From: Eubacteriales bacterium
GTDB taxonomy: Bacteria; Bacillota; Clostridia; Lachnospirales; Lachnospiraceae
Direction of reading: 5' to 3'
Assembly (NCBI GenBank): GCA_030524545.1
Contig: JAUNGM010000001.1
Coordinates: forward strand, 62,001 to 126,000
DNA length: 64,000 bases
The notes beneath the pieces are model-generated. The model did not search any database. It was not told where the DNA came from and saw only the letters and a list, made by a program, of their open reading frames with translations. The stretch's first letter is position 1; the number at the start of each line of letters is the position of its first letter. A program made the translations under genes and the position numbers. Positions 25,022 to 33,808 of this stretch are shown in pieces.

Positions 25022-27661
25022 TTATTTTAACTGGCTTTCCAGAATGCCGGAAACCGCATCGATGGCTTCCTGGGCATTTTCCGGTTTTTTGCCGCCTGCC
25101 TGTGCCATATTCGGACGTCCGCCGCCGCCACCGCCTACGATGGCTGCTGCTGCCTTGATCAGGTTTCCTGCATGAGCGCCTGCTTTCTGTGCGGCATCTG
25201 TTGCCATGGCAAGAAGGTTGACTTTGCCTTCATTTACTGCCGCAAGAACAACAACACCTTCTCCCAGCTTTTCTTTCAGCTGATCTCCCAGGTCACGGAG
25301 ACCGTTCATATCAACGCCTTCTACCTTTGCAGCCAGAAGCTTCACGCCTTTGACCTCCACTACCTTGTTCATGACATCACCAAGGGCACCTTTGGCAAGC
25401 TTGCTCTTCAATGACTCATTCTCACTCTGGAGAGATTTCACTTCTCCCTGCAGATGTGCAATCTTATCCAGAACTTCGGATGGATTAGCCTTCAGAGCTT
25501 TAGCAGCTGCATGAAGTGCTGCCTCCTGTTTCTTATAGTATTCCAGAACAGCGCTGCCTGTAAGCGCTTCAATACGGCGCACGCCTGCAGCGATTCCGGA
25601 TTCGGAAACGATTTTAAAGAGCATGATGGAACCTGTATTATCTACATGAGTACCGCCGCAAAGTTCCTTGGAAAATTCGCCCATGGAAACTACGCGTACC
25701 TTTTCGGAATATTTCTCTCCGAACAACGCCATAGCGCCGGATTTCTTCGCCTCTTCAATATCCATAATATCGGTGCGCACATCCAGTCCTGCCTGAATCT
25801 GCTCATTGACGATTTCCTCTGCCTTTGCAAGCTCTTCCTCTGTCATGGCCTGGAAATGTGCAAAGTCAAAACGAAGTCTGTCAGGAGTGACAAGGGAACC
25901 TTTCTGTTCTACATGAGAGCCGAGAACCGTCTTCAGGGCTTTCTGAAGCAAATGGGTTGCACTGTGGTTCTTCTCAGTATTTTTACGGCCTTTTACATCG
26001 ACCTTTAAAGTTACGGTCTCTCCCTCGGAGATCATGCCGGATTCCATATAACCCACATGACCGAATTTACCGCCGCGCAGCTTAATGGTATCTTCTACCA
26101 CAAATCTTCCGTTCGCTGTTTCGATAATACCTTTATCGCCTTCCTGACCGCCCATGGTTGCATAGAACGGAGTCTGTTCCACAAAAACGGTACCCTTCTG
26201 GCCTTCCATCAGGGAGCTTACCAGTTCTTTTTCGGTTGTCAGCACGGTCACTTTAGAATCGTAGGTCAGATGGTCATATCCCATAAATTCTGTTGTCACA
26301 GAAGCATCAATCTCATCGTATACGGTAGCGTCCGCACCCATATAGTTTGTAACTTCACGGGCTTCGCGGGCCTTTGTACGCTGTTCTTCCATTGCTGCAT
26401 GGAAGCCATCCTCATCAATATCGTATCCCTTTTCTTCCAGAATTTCCTTTGTCAGATCCAGCGGGAATCCATAGGTATCGTATAATTTGAATACGTTTTC
26501 GCCGGATAGAGTCTTCACGCCGGCTGCTTTCATGGTTTCTTCCATATCTGCCAGAATGCGAAGTCCCTGATCAATGGTCTTATTGAACTGGTTCTCTTCG
26601 TTTGTGATCACCTTGAAGATAAACTCTTTCTTTTCTTCCAGCTCCGGATATCCGTCTTTGGATCCGCTGATCACTTCTGCGCTCAATTTGGCAAGGAAGG
26701 TTCCTTCAATGCCAAGAAGACGTCCGTGTCTTGCTGCACGGCGGATCAGACGGCGGAGCACATATCCCCGTCCTTCATTGGTCGGCATGATTCCGTCGGA
26801 GATCATAAATGTTGCGGAACGAATATGGTCTGTGATCAGACGGATAGATACATCATCATTGTAGGTCTTTCCGTATTCTTTGCCTGCGATCTCGCATACG
26901 AGACTTCTCAAAGAGCAGATCGTATCTACGTCAAAAATAGAATCCACGTCCTGAACGACCACTGCCAGACGCTCCAGGCCCATACCGGTATCAATATTCT
27001 TCTGGGTCAGTTCCGTATAGTTGCCGTTACCGTCGTTTTCAAACTGGGTGAATACATCGTTCCAGACTTCCATGTAACGGTCACAGTCACAGCCAACCGT
27101 ACATCCCGGTTTGCCGCAGCCGTATTTTTCTCCGCGGTCATAGTATATCTCGGAACATGGTCCGCATGGGCCTGCGCCGTGTTCCCAGAAATTGTCTTCC
27201 TTTCCGAAGCGGAAAATACGCTCTGCAGGAATGCCGATATCCTTATTCCAGATTTCGAATGCTTCATCATCCTCCAGATAAACAGACGGATACAGTCTGT
27301 CCGGATCCAGTCCCACTACTTCCGTAAGGAACTCCCAGGACCAGTGAAGTGCTTCTTTTTTGAAGTAATCCCCAAAAGAAAAGTTTCCAAGCATTTCAAA
27401 GAAAGTACCGTGGCGGGCTGTTTTTCCGACATTCTCGATATCGCCTGTACGGATACATTTCTGACAGGTAGATACTCTTGTTCTCGGCGGAATCTCTGCA
27501 CCTGTGAAGTAAGGCTTTAATGGGGTCATTCCTGCATTGATCAGAAGTACACTCTTATCTCCCTGCGGAACAAGGGGAAAGCTCTTCATCACAAGGTGTC
27601 CCTTGCTTTCCATGAAGTCCAGAAACATCTGGCGAAGTTCGTTCACTCCATATTTTTTCAT
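25022..27661 (-). CDS. alaS: Alanine-tRNA ligase
   Basis: Charges tRNA-Ala and edits mischarged Ser/Gly. 879 residues: N-terminal class II catalytic domain ([22 protein letters not shown]), zinc/editing domain with [11 protein letters not shown] and [10 protein letters not shown], and a DHHA1 C-terminal domain with [16 protein letters not shown]. Full length for the family. It starts 27 nt after tyrS with no terminator or promoter visible in the gap, so it appears to be transcribed from the tyrosine T-box leader of tyrS. The start has AGGAGGAGA upstream. A 6-bp hairpin without a U-tract at 25001-25021 directly follows the stop. Confidence 0.96.
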   Translation of the reverse strand: MKKYGVNELRQMFLDFMESKGHLVMKSFPLVPQGDKSVLLINAGMTPLKPYFTGAEIPPRTRVSTCQKCIRTGDIENVGKTARHGTFFEMLGNFSFGDYFKKEALHWSWEFLTEVVGLDPDRLYPSVYLEDDEAFEIWNKDIGIPAERIFRFGKEDNFWEHGAGPCGPCSEIYYDRGEKYGCGKPGCTVGCDCDRYMEVWNDVFTQFENDGNGNYTELTQKNIDTGMGLERLAVVVQDVDSIFDVDTICSLRSLVCEIAGKEYGKTYNDDVSIRLITDHIRSATFMISDGIMPTNEGRGYVLRRLIRRAARHGRLLGIEGTFLAKLSAEVISGSKDGYPELEEKKEFIFKVITNEENQFNKTIDQGLRILADMEETMKAAGVKTLSGENVFKLYDTYGFPLDLTKEILEEKGYDIDEDGFHAAMEEQRTKAREAREVTNYMGADATVYDEIDASVTTEFMGYDHLTYDSKVTVLTTEKELVSSLMEGQKGTVFVEQTPFYATMGGQEGDKGIIETANGRFVVEDTIKLRGGKFGHVGYMESGMISEGETVTLKVDVKGRKNTEKNHSATHLLQKALKTVLGSHVEQKGSLVTPDRLRFDFAHFQAMTEEELAKAEEIVNEQIQAGLDVRTDIMDIEEAKKSGAMALFGEKYSEKVRVVSMGEFSKELCGGTHVDNTGSIMLFKIVSESGIAAGVRRIEALTGSAVLEYYKKQEAALHAAAKALKANPSEVLDKIAHLQGEVKSLQSENESLKSKLAKGALGDVMNKVVEVKGVKLLAAKVEGVDMNGLRDLGDQLKEKLGEGVVVLAAVNEGKVNLLAMATDAAQKAGAHAGNLIKAAAAIVGGGGGGRPNMAQAGGKKPENAQEAIDAVSGILESQLK

Positions 27662-27688
27662 TGTTGTCTCCTCCTAGTGACTATATAT

Positions 27689-28915
27689 TTATTTCACATA
27701 AATCCTGTTAAATTTCTTCTTGCCGCGTTTCAGAACAAGTCCTTCACCTGCAAGCGCATCTTTTGCAACTGTATATTTGATGTCTGTGATCTTCTCTCCG
27801 TCAATAGACACACCACCCTGTTCGATGGCACGGCGTCCTTCGGAACGGGTCGGTACCAGGGCTGCTTTTACAAGCAGGGAGATCAGGTCAATGGAACCGT
27901 CCGTAAAGTCCTCTTCCGCAAGCTCGGTAGTGGGCATGTTGGCTGTATTGGCGCCTCCTGCAAATAAGGCTCTGGCACCTTCCTGAGCCTTTTTGGCTTC
28001 TTCCTCGCCATGTACCAGATTGGTCAGCTCATATGCCAGGATCTCTTTCGCTTTGTTTAGCTGGCTGCCTTCCCATTTCGCCATCTCTTCAATTTCTTCC
28101 AGCGGAAGGAAGGTGAGGAGACGCATGCATTTGATCACATCCGCATCCCCGACATTTCTCCAGTACTGATAGAAATCGAACGGAGATGTCTTATTCGGGT
28201 CAAGCCATACGGCACCTGACTGTGTCTTGCCCATCTTCTTGCCCTCAGAATTAAGAAGCAGGGTGATGGTCATGGCATATGCATCCTTGCCAAGCTTACG
28301 TCTGATCAGCTCCGTACCGCCAAGCATATTGCTCCACTGGTCATCACCGCCAAACTGCATATTGCAGCCGTATTTCTGGTATAACATATAAAAATCGTAG
28401 CTCTGCATGATCATGTAATTAAATTCCAGGAAACTTAAGCCCCTTTCCATACGCTGCTTGTAGCATTCTGCGGTAAGCATACGGTTTACGGAAAAATGAG
28501 CACCCACTTCTCTTAAAAGCTCTACATAGTTCAGATTCATCAGCCAATCCGCATTGTTTACCATCAGGGCCTTGCCATCGGAAAAGTCAATAAAGTGTTC
28601 CATCTGCTTCTTGAAGCAGTCAATATTGTGCTGGATGGTTTCTTTCGTCATCATCTGGCGCATGTCGGTTCTTCCTGACGGATCACCGATCATACCGGTG
28701 CCGCCGCCTAAAAGGGCGATTGGCCGGTTGCCTGCCATCTGCAGACGTTTCATCAGGCAGAGTGCCATGAAATGTCCTACATGAAGGCTGTCTGCGGTCG
28801 GATCAAATCCAATATAAAAAGTCGCCTTGCCGTTGTTGACCATTTCTTTGATTTCATCTTCGTCTGTTACCTGGGCAATCAGGCCTCTGGCCTTCAGTTC
28901 TTCCCATACTGTCAT
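27689..28915 (-). CDS. tyrS: Tyrosine-tRNA ligase
   Basis: Class I synthetase charging tRNA-Tyr. 408 residues with the HIGH-type motif [11 protein letters not shown], the tyrosine-site sequence [17 protein letters not shown] and [11 protein letters not shown]. The KMSKS-type loop is KMGKTQSG, and a C-terminal S4 RNA-binding domain carries [10 protein letters not shown]. The start has AGGAGG 8 nt upstream. It is preceded by a complete T-box leader whose specifier is the Tyr codon UAC, and followed closely by alaS. Confidence 0.96.
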   Translation of the reverse strand: MTVWEELKARGLIAQVTDEDEIKEMVNNGKATFYIGFDPTADSLHVGHFMALCLMKRLQMAGNRPIALLGGGTGMIGDPSGRTDMRQMMTKETIQHNIDCFKKQMEHFIDFSDGKALMVNNADWLMNLNYVELLREVGAHFSVNRMLTAECYKQRMERGLSFLEFNYMIMQSYDFYMLYQKYGCNMQFGGDDQWSNMLGGTELIRRKLGKDAYAMTITLLLNSEGKKMGKTQSGAVWLDPNKTSPFDFYQYWRNVGDADVIKCMRLLTFLPLEEIEEMAKWEGSQLNKAKEILAYELTNLVHGEEEAKKAQEGARALFAGGANTANMPTTELAEEDFTDGSIDLISLLVKAALVPTRSEGRRAIEQGGVSIDGEKITDIKYTVAKDALAGEGLVLKRGKKKFNRIYVK

Positions 28916-28935
28916 GTTTCATTCCTCCTTGATAT

Positions 28936-29273
28936 AAAAAGCCCGGTTCCTGTCCTGTTTAGGACGAGAACCGGGTCCCGCGATACCACCTAAATTCACA
29001 GAAGACTCGCATCCTCTGCCTCCGCAAGTGACAGACACCCTGCCTTCTTTCTCTGCAGCACTTCTGTCACTATGGCACGTTAACGGGTGCCGATCCGACG
29101 CAGCCTACTTTCCAAAGATTTCGGTGCGCAGCTCCGGGATGTATTCACATAAGTTCCGCAGGCGCCTCTCACCGACCGGCTGCTCTCTGTCAGCTTTCCT
29201 TATCCTACTTCTTCCCTTCCAGGCCTTTCTCCATATAAGTTCCCATAAGTTCATAAGTTATTGAAACTTCAAT
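28936..29273 (-). ncRNA. T-box leader of tyrS (specifier UAC)
   Basis: The leader RNA senses uncharged tRNA-Tyr. On the minus strand, the Stem I elements AGAGAG, GGTGAGAG and the specifier loop GTGAATACATCC are recognisable; TAC at 29143-29141 is the Tyr codon. The antiterminator T-box AGGTGGTATCGCGG is at 28990-28977 with UGGU pairing to the tRNA ACCA end. The terminator stem CCCGGTTC.../...GAACCGGG (28942-28975) is followed by CTTTTT. Binding of uncharged tRNA should allow readthrough into tyrS and alaS. Confidence 0.92.
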
Positions 29274-29279
29274 AAAGAA

Positions 29280-29308
29280 AGTATACAAACAGTCATTTTA
29301 TTTGTCAA
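29280..29308 (-). promoter_or_regulatory. Promoter of the tyrS T-box transcript
   Basis: Minus strand: -35 TTGACA (29308-29303), 17-nt spacer, -10 TATACT (29285-29280). Transcription would start near 29273. Confidence 0.88.
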
Positions 29309-29350
29309 GAAATTTCCCCGGCATTTTAACAACTTAAAGCAGCAAATTGA

Positions 29351-29443
29351 TTACTGTTCACTCCCAAGTCTTGCACCGGCTGCAAGGAGATGGGTTAGTA
29401 AGGTGGAATTGCCATGAATTCGGCACATCAGTCTTGAGCCCAT
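29351..29443 (-). CDS. Unassigned 30-codon ORF or repeat remnant
   Basis: A short open frame begins MGSRLMCRIHGNSTLLTH and ends ...GARLGSEQ. It lies in the 116-nt gap between rnhA and the tyrS promoter. There is no Shine-Dalgarno sequence and no recognised domain. It may be a coding remnant, a structured element that happens to be open, or a dispersed intergenic repeat; no second copy was noticed in this window. Confidence 0.25.
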   Translation of the reverse strand: MGSRLMCRIHGNSTLLTHLLAAGARLGSEQ

Positions 29444-29453
29444 GGCTGTAACG

Positions 29454-29936
29454 TCAATTCATATGCAATCCTGTATCCACAATTAGATTCTTTCCATCCG
29501 CAGCAGTTGTCGCCAGCTTATCACACCGTTCATTTTCCGGATGACCGTCATGGCCTTTTACCCAGTGGAAAGTCACTTTGTGCGGTTCTTTTGCCTTTAA
29601 AAGGCGCTTCCACAAATCCGGGTTTTTGACCGGCTCGTTTTTTCCTCTCTTCCATCCTTTCTTTATCCAGGAATCGATCCAGTGCTGGTTAAAAGCATCC
29701 ACCAGATATTTCGAATCCGAATAAAGCTCAACCTCGCAGGGTCGTGTCAGTGCTTCCAGACCAACGATCGCTGCCATCAGTTCCATACGGTTATTCGTCG
29801 TCCGTACATACCCCTGGCTATATTCCCTTGTATGGAGATTCCCTTTGGAATCCGTATAATGAAGGACGGTCCCGTAGCCGCCCGGCCCGTCAGGGTTTCC
29901 TCTTGCAGCTCCGTCCGTATAAATTTTCACCAGCAT
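29454..29936 (-). CDS. rnhA: Ribonuclease HI
   Basis: Degrades RNA in RNA-DNA hybrids. 160 residues from the ATG at 29936, chosen over 29972 because AGGAGG precedes it. Active-site acids are visible: Asp in [12 protein letters not shown]-like sequence ([12 protein letters not shown]), Glu in [12 protein letters not shown], Asp in [12 protein letters not shown] and Asp in [16 protein letters not shown]. coli RnhA-like length, with no N-terminal hybrid-binding domain. It lies 54 nt downstream of the MutS-like gene. Confidence 0.93.
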   Translation of the reverse strand: MLVKIYTDGAARGNPDGPGGYGTVLHYTDSKGNLHTREYSQGYVRTTNNRMELMAAIVGLEALTRPCEVELYSDSKYLVDAFNQHWIDSWIKKGWKRGKNEPVKNPDLWKRLLKAKEPHKVTFHWVKGHDGHPENERCDKLATTAADGKNLIVDTGLHMN

Positions 29937-29990
29937 GTTTCTGCCTCCTGTCATTCCAATCTCATAAGTCAAAGCGGATGCCCATTCCGG

Positions 29991-31691
29991 TCAATAAGCC
30001 TTCCATGCTCCTGTCCGCTCAAACTCCTCTGCCGCCTTCCCGGCATCTTCCACGATTTTTCCGTCATATTCCAGCATGTCCAAAAGCCGGATGGCGTTTC
30101 TGGTCGCCGCCCTTCCTTTTTGGAGAAGATAATTAAATACAACCTGATGTTCCTGTACTTCTTCCTCAAAATGATAATTTCTGTAATATTTCTCCAGAAT
30201 ATAGGAAAGCTCAATGTCATGGGTTGCAGCCATCGGAAGAACCCATTCGCAGGCAAGCTCTTTCAATATCCGGGAAGAAGCAGCAATCCGCTCAATGGTA
30301 TTGGTTCCCCGCAGCACCTCGTCAATAATGCACAGCATCGGTTCGTGTTTTTTGCTTTCGTCCAGAATTCTCTTGAGAGATTTGATCTCCACAATAAAAT
30401 AGCTCTCTCCACCCAGAAGATCATCCCGCAGGGCCATAGAGGTCATCACTTTCAAAAACGGCGCCCGATAAGCGGTACAGGTACAAGTATTCAGCGTCTG
30501 GGCCATGATGGCATTGAGTGCCATATTTTTCAGAAACGTGGATTTGCCGGAAGCATTGCTTCCTGTGATCAGAGTTCCGCCCTCCACACAAATACTGTTG
30601 GCGACCGCCTCCGAAATCAACGGATGGTAGAGATCCGTTACCGTAAGGCGGATACCTGCGTTTTTGTGCTCGCAAAATTCCGGCCTGCACTGCAAAGGCA
30701 GAAGCGTACGGAATGATGCAATGGAAATAGCCGCATCCAGCTCTCCGATATGTTCTACAAGGCTCATGATCGTACCCGTTTTGTCCTGTACTTCCTTCAA
30801 AGTGGCATTATACGTAAGAATGTCTACATGAAAAACCATACGGATATAATCCATGAGAATCTGCATCGGATCACCGGATCCATTGTTTTTGCTGGTAAGG
30901 AAAACAGCTCTCCTGCGTAAATTTGCAAAAACCTTTTTCACCTCCCGAATGTGTTCCATATGTTCCTGAACCTCCGGCCATTCCACGGCCTCCATCCGGT
31001 CAGCCGCACCAAGCATACGAAGAAGGCTGGAAAAGCAATCCAAATAAGCCTCGATCAGCTTCCTGTCCCTGCCGGCATAGTAAAGTGTGATATTTGCAAT
31101 ACTCAGCAAAAAAACAAGAAAGAATCCCTGAAGGGGGAACAACGGCAGCACCACGCAGATCGATCCAAGCAGTACTGCCAGCATCACCGCATGAATGCCC
31201 ACGGAAACCTTCGGCGCATGTTCCAAAGCAAGTATCGTCTCCGACAGGGAGCCAAATCTCGTCTTCCCAAGCTCAGAAAGCAGGAGCTGCATCTTCTCCC
31301 TTTCTTTGTCATGTTCCGCAAAAAACGTGACCAGTCGTTCTCTTTTATGAATCTCTTCTTTTGAAAAAAGAGGCATCCGCATCATAGCATAGAGAACCTC
31401 TTCCCCCGGCGAGGACATAGTCTGATTCACCAGCATATAAACCCGATCCATATCCAGGTCATTCCAGGTAATATCGTCAATGACAAAGCCCTCATCCTGC
31501 TTCCGCCTAAAATATTGAGAAATGTTTTTCAGATCACCTGCATCGTACTCTCTTTCCGGAACACTGCCGTAGATACGCCGGATTTTCTTGCGTATCATGG
31601 CCCTGCGTTTGCGGTTATCACGCCAGATCAGCAGGATAAACGCCAGCACGATGGCTGCTGCCCACAGAATTACGGTAATATATGGATTCAT
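29991..31691 (-). CDS. Membrane-anchored MutS-like ATPase
   Basis: 566 residues from the ATG at 31691 (AAAGGAG upstream). A hydrophobic N-terminal segment (YITVILWAAAIVLAFILLIW) and a pair of membrane segments near residues 175-215 place it in the membrane. The C-terminal half is a MutS domain V ATPase: Walker A TGSNASGKSTFLKN, DDLLGGESYFIVEI, Walker B CIIDEVLRGTNT, and AATHDIELS. MutS mismatch-recognition (domain I), connector and the clamp of MutS2/Smr types are not seen. Such membrane MutS homologues occur in Firmicutes and are often annotated as mismatch repair proteins, but their function is unknown. A terminator separates it from the lysine transporter. Confidence 0.8.
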   Translation of the reverse strand: MNPYITVILWAAAIVLAFILLIWRDNRKRRAMIRKKIRRIYGSVPEREYDAGDLKNISQYFRRKQDEGFVIDDITWNDLDMDRVYMLVNQTMSSPGEEVLYAMMRMPLFSKEEIHKRERLVTFFAEHDKEREKMQLLLSELGKTRFGSLSETILALEHAPKVSVGIHAVMLAVLLGSICVVLPLFPLQGFFLVFLLSIANITLYYAGRDRKLIEAYLDCFSSLLRMLGAADRMEAVEWPEVQEHMEHIREVKKVFANLRRRAVFLTSKNNGSGDPMQILMDYIRMVFHVDILTYNATLKEVQDKTGTIMSLVEHIGELDAAISIASFRTLLPLQCRPEFCEHKNAGIRLTVTDLYHPLISEAVANSICVEGGTLITGSNASGKSTFLKNMALNAIMAQTLNTCTCTAYRAPFLKVMTSMALRDDLLGGESYFIVEIKSLKRILDESKKHEPMLCIIDEVLRGTNTIERIAASSRILKELACEWVLPMAATHDIELSYILEKYYRNYHFEEEVQEHQVVFNYLLQKGRAATRNAIRLLDMLEYDGKIVEDAGKAAEEFERTGAWKAY

Positions 31692-31720
31692 AGGAACTCC
31701 TTTCACGAAACTCCTGCCAT

Positions 31721-31767
31721 AAAAGGGCGCCCCCAAGGCCGATCTCCGGCTTACAGGGCACCCTTTT
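31721..31767 (-). terminator. Terminator of the lysine transporter gene
   Basis: Minus strand: AAAAGGGTGCCC pairs with GGGCGCCCTTTT, with an inner GCCG/CGGC helix. It lies 24 nt past the stop at 31792. Confidence 0.85.
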
Positions 31768-31791
31768 TCGCAAACAAAGGTACTCACAAAT

Positions 31792-33429
31792 CTATGCTTT
31801 TACCTCATGTCCGGACATTTTTATCACAGCCAGTGTTCCGATCATCAGGACAATACCAATGGTCAGGCTAAGAGCTGCAACGACCACACCACCCAGGAAA
31901 TTCTGCAGGATTCCCGCAATAACGTAAGTCACGCAGGATACAACCGCCGCTGTAATTGCATAGGGAAGCTGGGTAGTGACATGATTCACATGATTACACT
32001 GTGCGCCTGCCGATGCCATGATCGTTGTATCGGAAATCGGGGAACAGTGGTCACCGCATACGGCGCCTGCCATACAGGCAGAAATGGACATGATCATCAT
32101 GGTTTCGTTGTTTCCTGCAAATACCTCTACTACGATCGGGATCAAAATACCAAAAGTTCCCCAGGAGGTACCTGTTGCAAATGCGAGGAAGCAGGCTACC
32201 AGGAAGATAATAGCCGGCAGCAGGCTTAAAAGGCCGCCTGTGGACTGTTTCACAACTGCTGCAACAAACTCTTTTGCCCCAAGGCTGTCTGTCATGGCCT
32301 TCAATGTCCATGCAAAGGTAAGGATCAGGATTGCAGGAACCATAGCCTTAAAGCCTTCCGGAATACAAGCCATGGAGTCTGAGAATTTCAGCACTTTACG
32401 GACTGCGTAGAATACAATAGTGATCACAAAAGCAAAAAAGCTGCCAAGCATCAGTCCCACAGAAGCATCACTTCCGGAAAATGCTTCCACAAACCCGCTT
32501 CCCTCAAAAAATCCGCCTGTATAGATCATACCGATCACACAGCAGATGATCAGGGCAATTACCGGAAATACCAGATCGATCACTCCGCCCCTGCTGTTTG
32601 CCGTGGCTTCTTCCGCATTCGAAAAAGGACGGTCCGGAGTTGTAAAAAGGTCGCCTTTCTGTGCATTTCTCTCATGAAGCCCCATCGGGCCGTAATCCAT
32701 TTTCAGCAAAGTGATGGCAACCATCATGATGATCGTGAGGATCGCATAATAGTTAAACGGAATTGCACGAAGGAAGATAGAAAATCCGTCCTCTCCTTCT
32801 ACAAATCCCGTCACCGCCGCTGCCCAGGAGGAGATAGGGGCGATAATACAAACCGGTGCAGCCGTAGCGTCGATCAGATAAGCCAGCTTTGCCCTGGAAA
32901 TATTATGCTTGTCCGTGACAGGACGCATTACGCTGCCTACGGTCAGACAATTAAAATAGTCATCAATAAAGATCAGGACACCCAGAAGCACAGTGGCAAG
33001 CTGTGCACCCACACGGCTTTTGATATGAACTTTTGCCCAGCGTCCGAAGGCTGCGGAGCCTCCCGCCTGATTCATCATACATACCATGATTCCGAGAATG
33101 ACCAGAAAAACCAGAATTCCCATGTTGTAGCTGTCTGTAAGAGAACCGATAATACCATCCTCAAATACATGGAGGATCGTTTTCTCAAAAGAGAATCCGG
33201 AGTAAAAAACACCTCCGATCAGAATACCGATAAACAGGGAACTGTAGACCTCTTTTGTGATCAGTGCCAGTACGATCGCAACGATCGGCGGTACCAGCGA
33301 CCAGAAGGTGGCATACACCTTCGGTACATACTCCGCAGCTTCTTCAGCAGCAAACACATTGGTACTGCCAAGAGCGAGGATGCAAAGAAGCATCAGCGCT
33401 CCCATAAGTACTTTTTTCTTTCCTTTCAT
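31792..33429 (-). CDS. NhaC-family transporter, probable lysine uptake (LysW type)
   Basis: 545 residues from the ATG at 33429 (MKGKKKVLMG), with AAAGGAAA upstream; longer readings to 33447 or 33495 lack a ribosome site. About twelve membrane segments and NhaC-superfamily motifs such as LIFIDDYFNCLTVGSVMRP, FATGTSWGTFGILIP and CGDHCSPISDTTIMASAGA are visible. By sequence it would be called a Na+/H+ antiporter. However, the gene sits directly behind a lysine riboswitch, and comparative genomics has long proposed NhaC-type lysine transporters under L-box control. Na+- or H+-coupled lysine import is therefore the better inference. Confidence 0.85.
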   Translation of the reverse strand: MKGKKKVLMGALMLLCILALGSTNVFAAEEAAEYVPKVYATFWSLVPPIVAIVLALITKEVYSSLFIGILIGGVFYSGFSFEKTILHVFEDGIIGSLTDSYNMGILVFLVILGIMVCMMNQAGGSAAFGRWAKVHIKSRVGAQLATVLLGVLIFIDDYFNCLTVGSVMRPVTDKHNISRAKLAYLIDATAAPVCIIAPISSWAAAVTGFVEGEDGFSIFLRAIPFNYYAILTIIMMVAITLLKMDYGPMGLHERNAQKGDLFTTPDRPFSNAEEATANSRGGVIDLVFPVIALIICCVIGMIYTGGFFEGSGFVEAFSGSDASVGLMLGSFFAFVITIVFYAVRKVLKFSDSMACIPEGFKAMVPAILILTFAWTLKAMTDSLGAKEFVAAVVKQSTGGLLSLLPAIIFLVACFLAFATGTSWGTFGILIPIVVEVFAGNNETMMIMSISACMAGAVCGDHCSPISDTTIMASAGAQCNHVNHVTTQLPYAITAAVVSCVTYVIAGILQNFLGGVVVAALSLTIGIVLMIGTLAVIKMSGHEVKA

Positions 33430-33452
33430 CTTTCCGTTTCCTTTCATAAGAA

Positions 33453-33487
33453 ATGCCATGAACAACACTTGCGCGCGCTCATGGCAT
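33453..33487 (-). promoter_or_regulatory. Hairpin in the expression platform of the lysine riboswitch
   Basis: Perfect 9-bp stem ATGCCATGA / TCATGGCAT followed on the minus strand by TTTCTTAT. It lies between the aptamer and the chosen start codon. It could be a weak terminator or control translation; I cannot tell which. Confidence 0.55.
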
Positions 33488-33519
33488 ATAATCATCTGTT
33501 TCTTTCATACTCATATATA

Positions 33520-33682
33520 CCCCGATAGCGCTCCACAATCGTGACAGTCCGCAGCATCTTCTGCTGCGGCCCAGAAATTATCTTGGGAGGATAATTCCTT
33601 CGGCAGATTCCCCTTTCCTTCAAAGCAGTCTCCCGGACTGTTGCTGAAAAGTACTGATGAAATCCGCACCTCTATCAGGACT
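33520..33682 (-). ncRNA. Lysine riboswitch (L-box)
   Basis: Minus strand contains the L-box landmarks in order: GATAGAGGTGCG, AGTACTTTTCAG, AGTCCGGGAGACT, GAAGGAAAGGGGAATCTG, GCCGAAGG, CTGGGCCGCAGCAG, CTGCGGACTGTCA and GGAGCGCTATCGGGG. P1 forms between CCTGATAG and CTATCGGG. A TTGACA at 33729-33724 is the probable -35 of its promoter, with a poor -10. Lysine binding is expected to switch off the transporter downstream. Confidence 0.92.
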
Positions 33683-33808
33683 TGTTATTCACTTACTACA
33701 TACTTATCACAATCCGGTAGAATTGTCAATAAACTTCTCATATTTCATTGGCATAATCCTCTTATATTTCCTTGAAGAGGGTGTCCGTAAATAAACCTTT
33801 ATGATATA

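Noticed and set aside
26726-27520. 264-codon plus-strand frame inside alaS
   Set aside because: Antisense to the catalytic domain of alaS; no ribosome site or recognised motif.
27662-27688. Separate T-box or promoter for alaS
   Set aside because: The 27-nt gap is too short and contains only the ribosome binding site.
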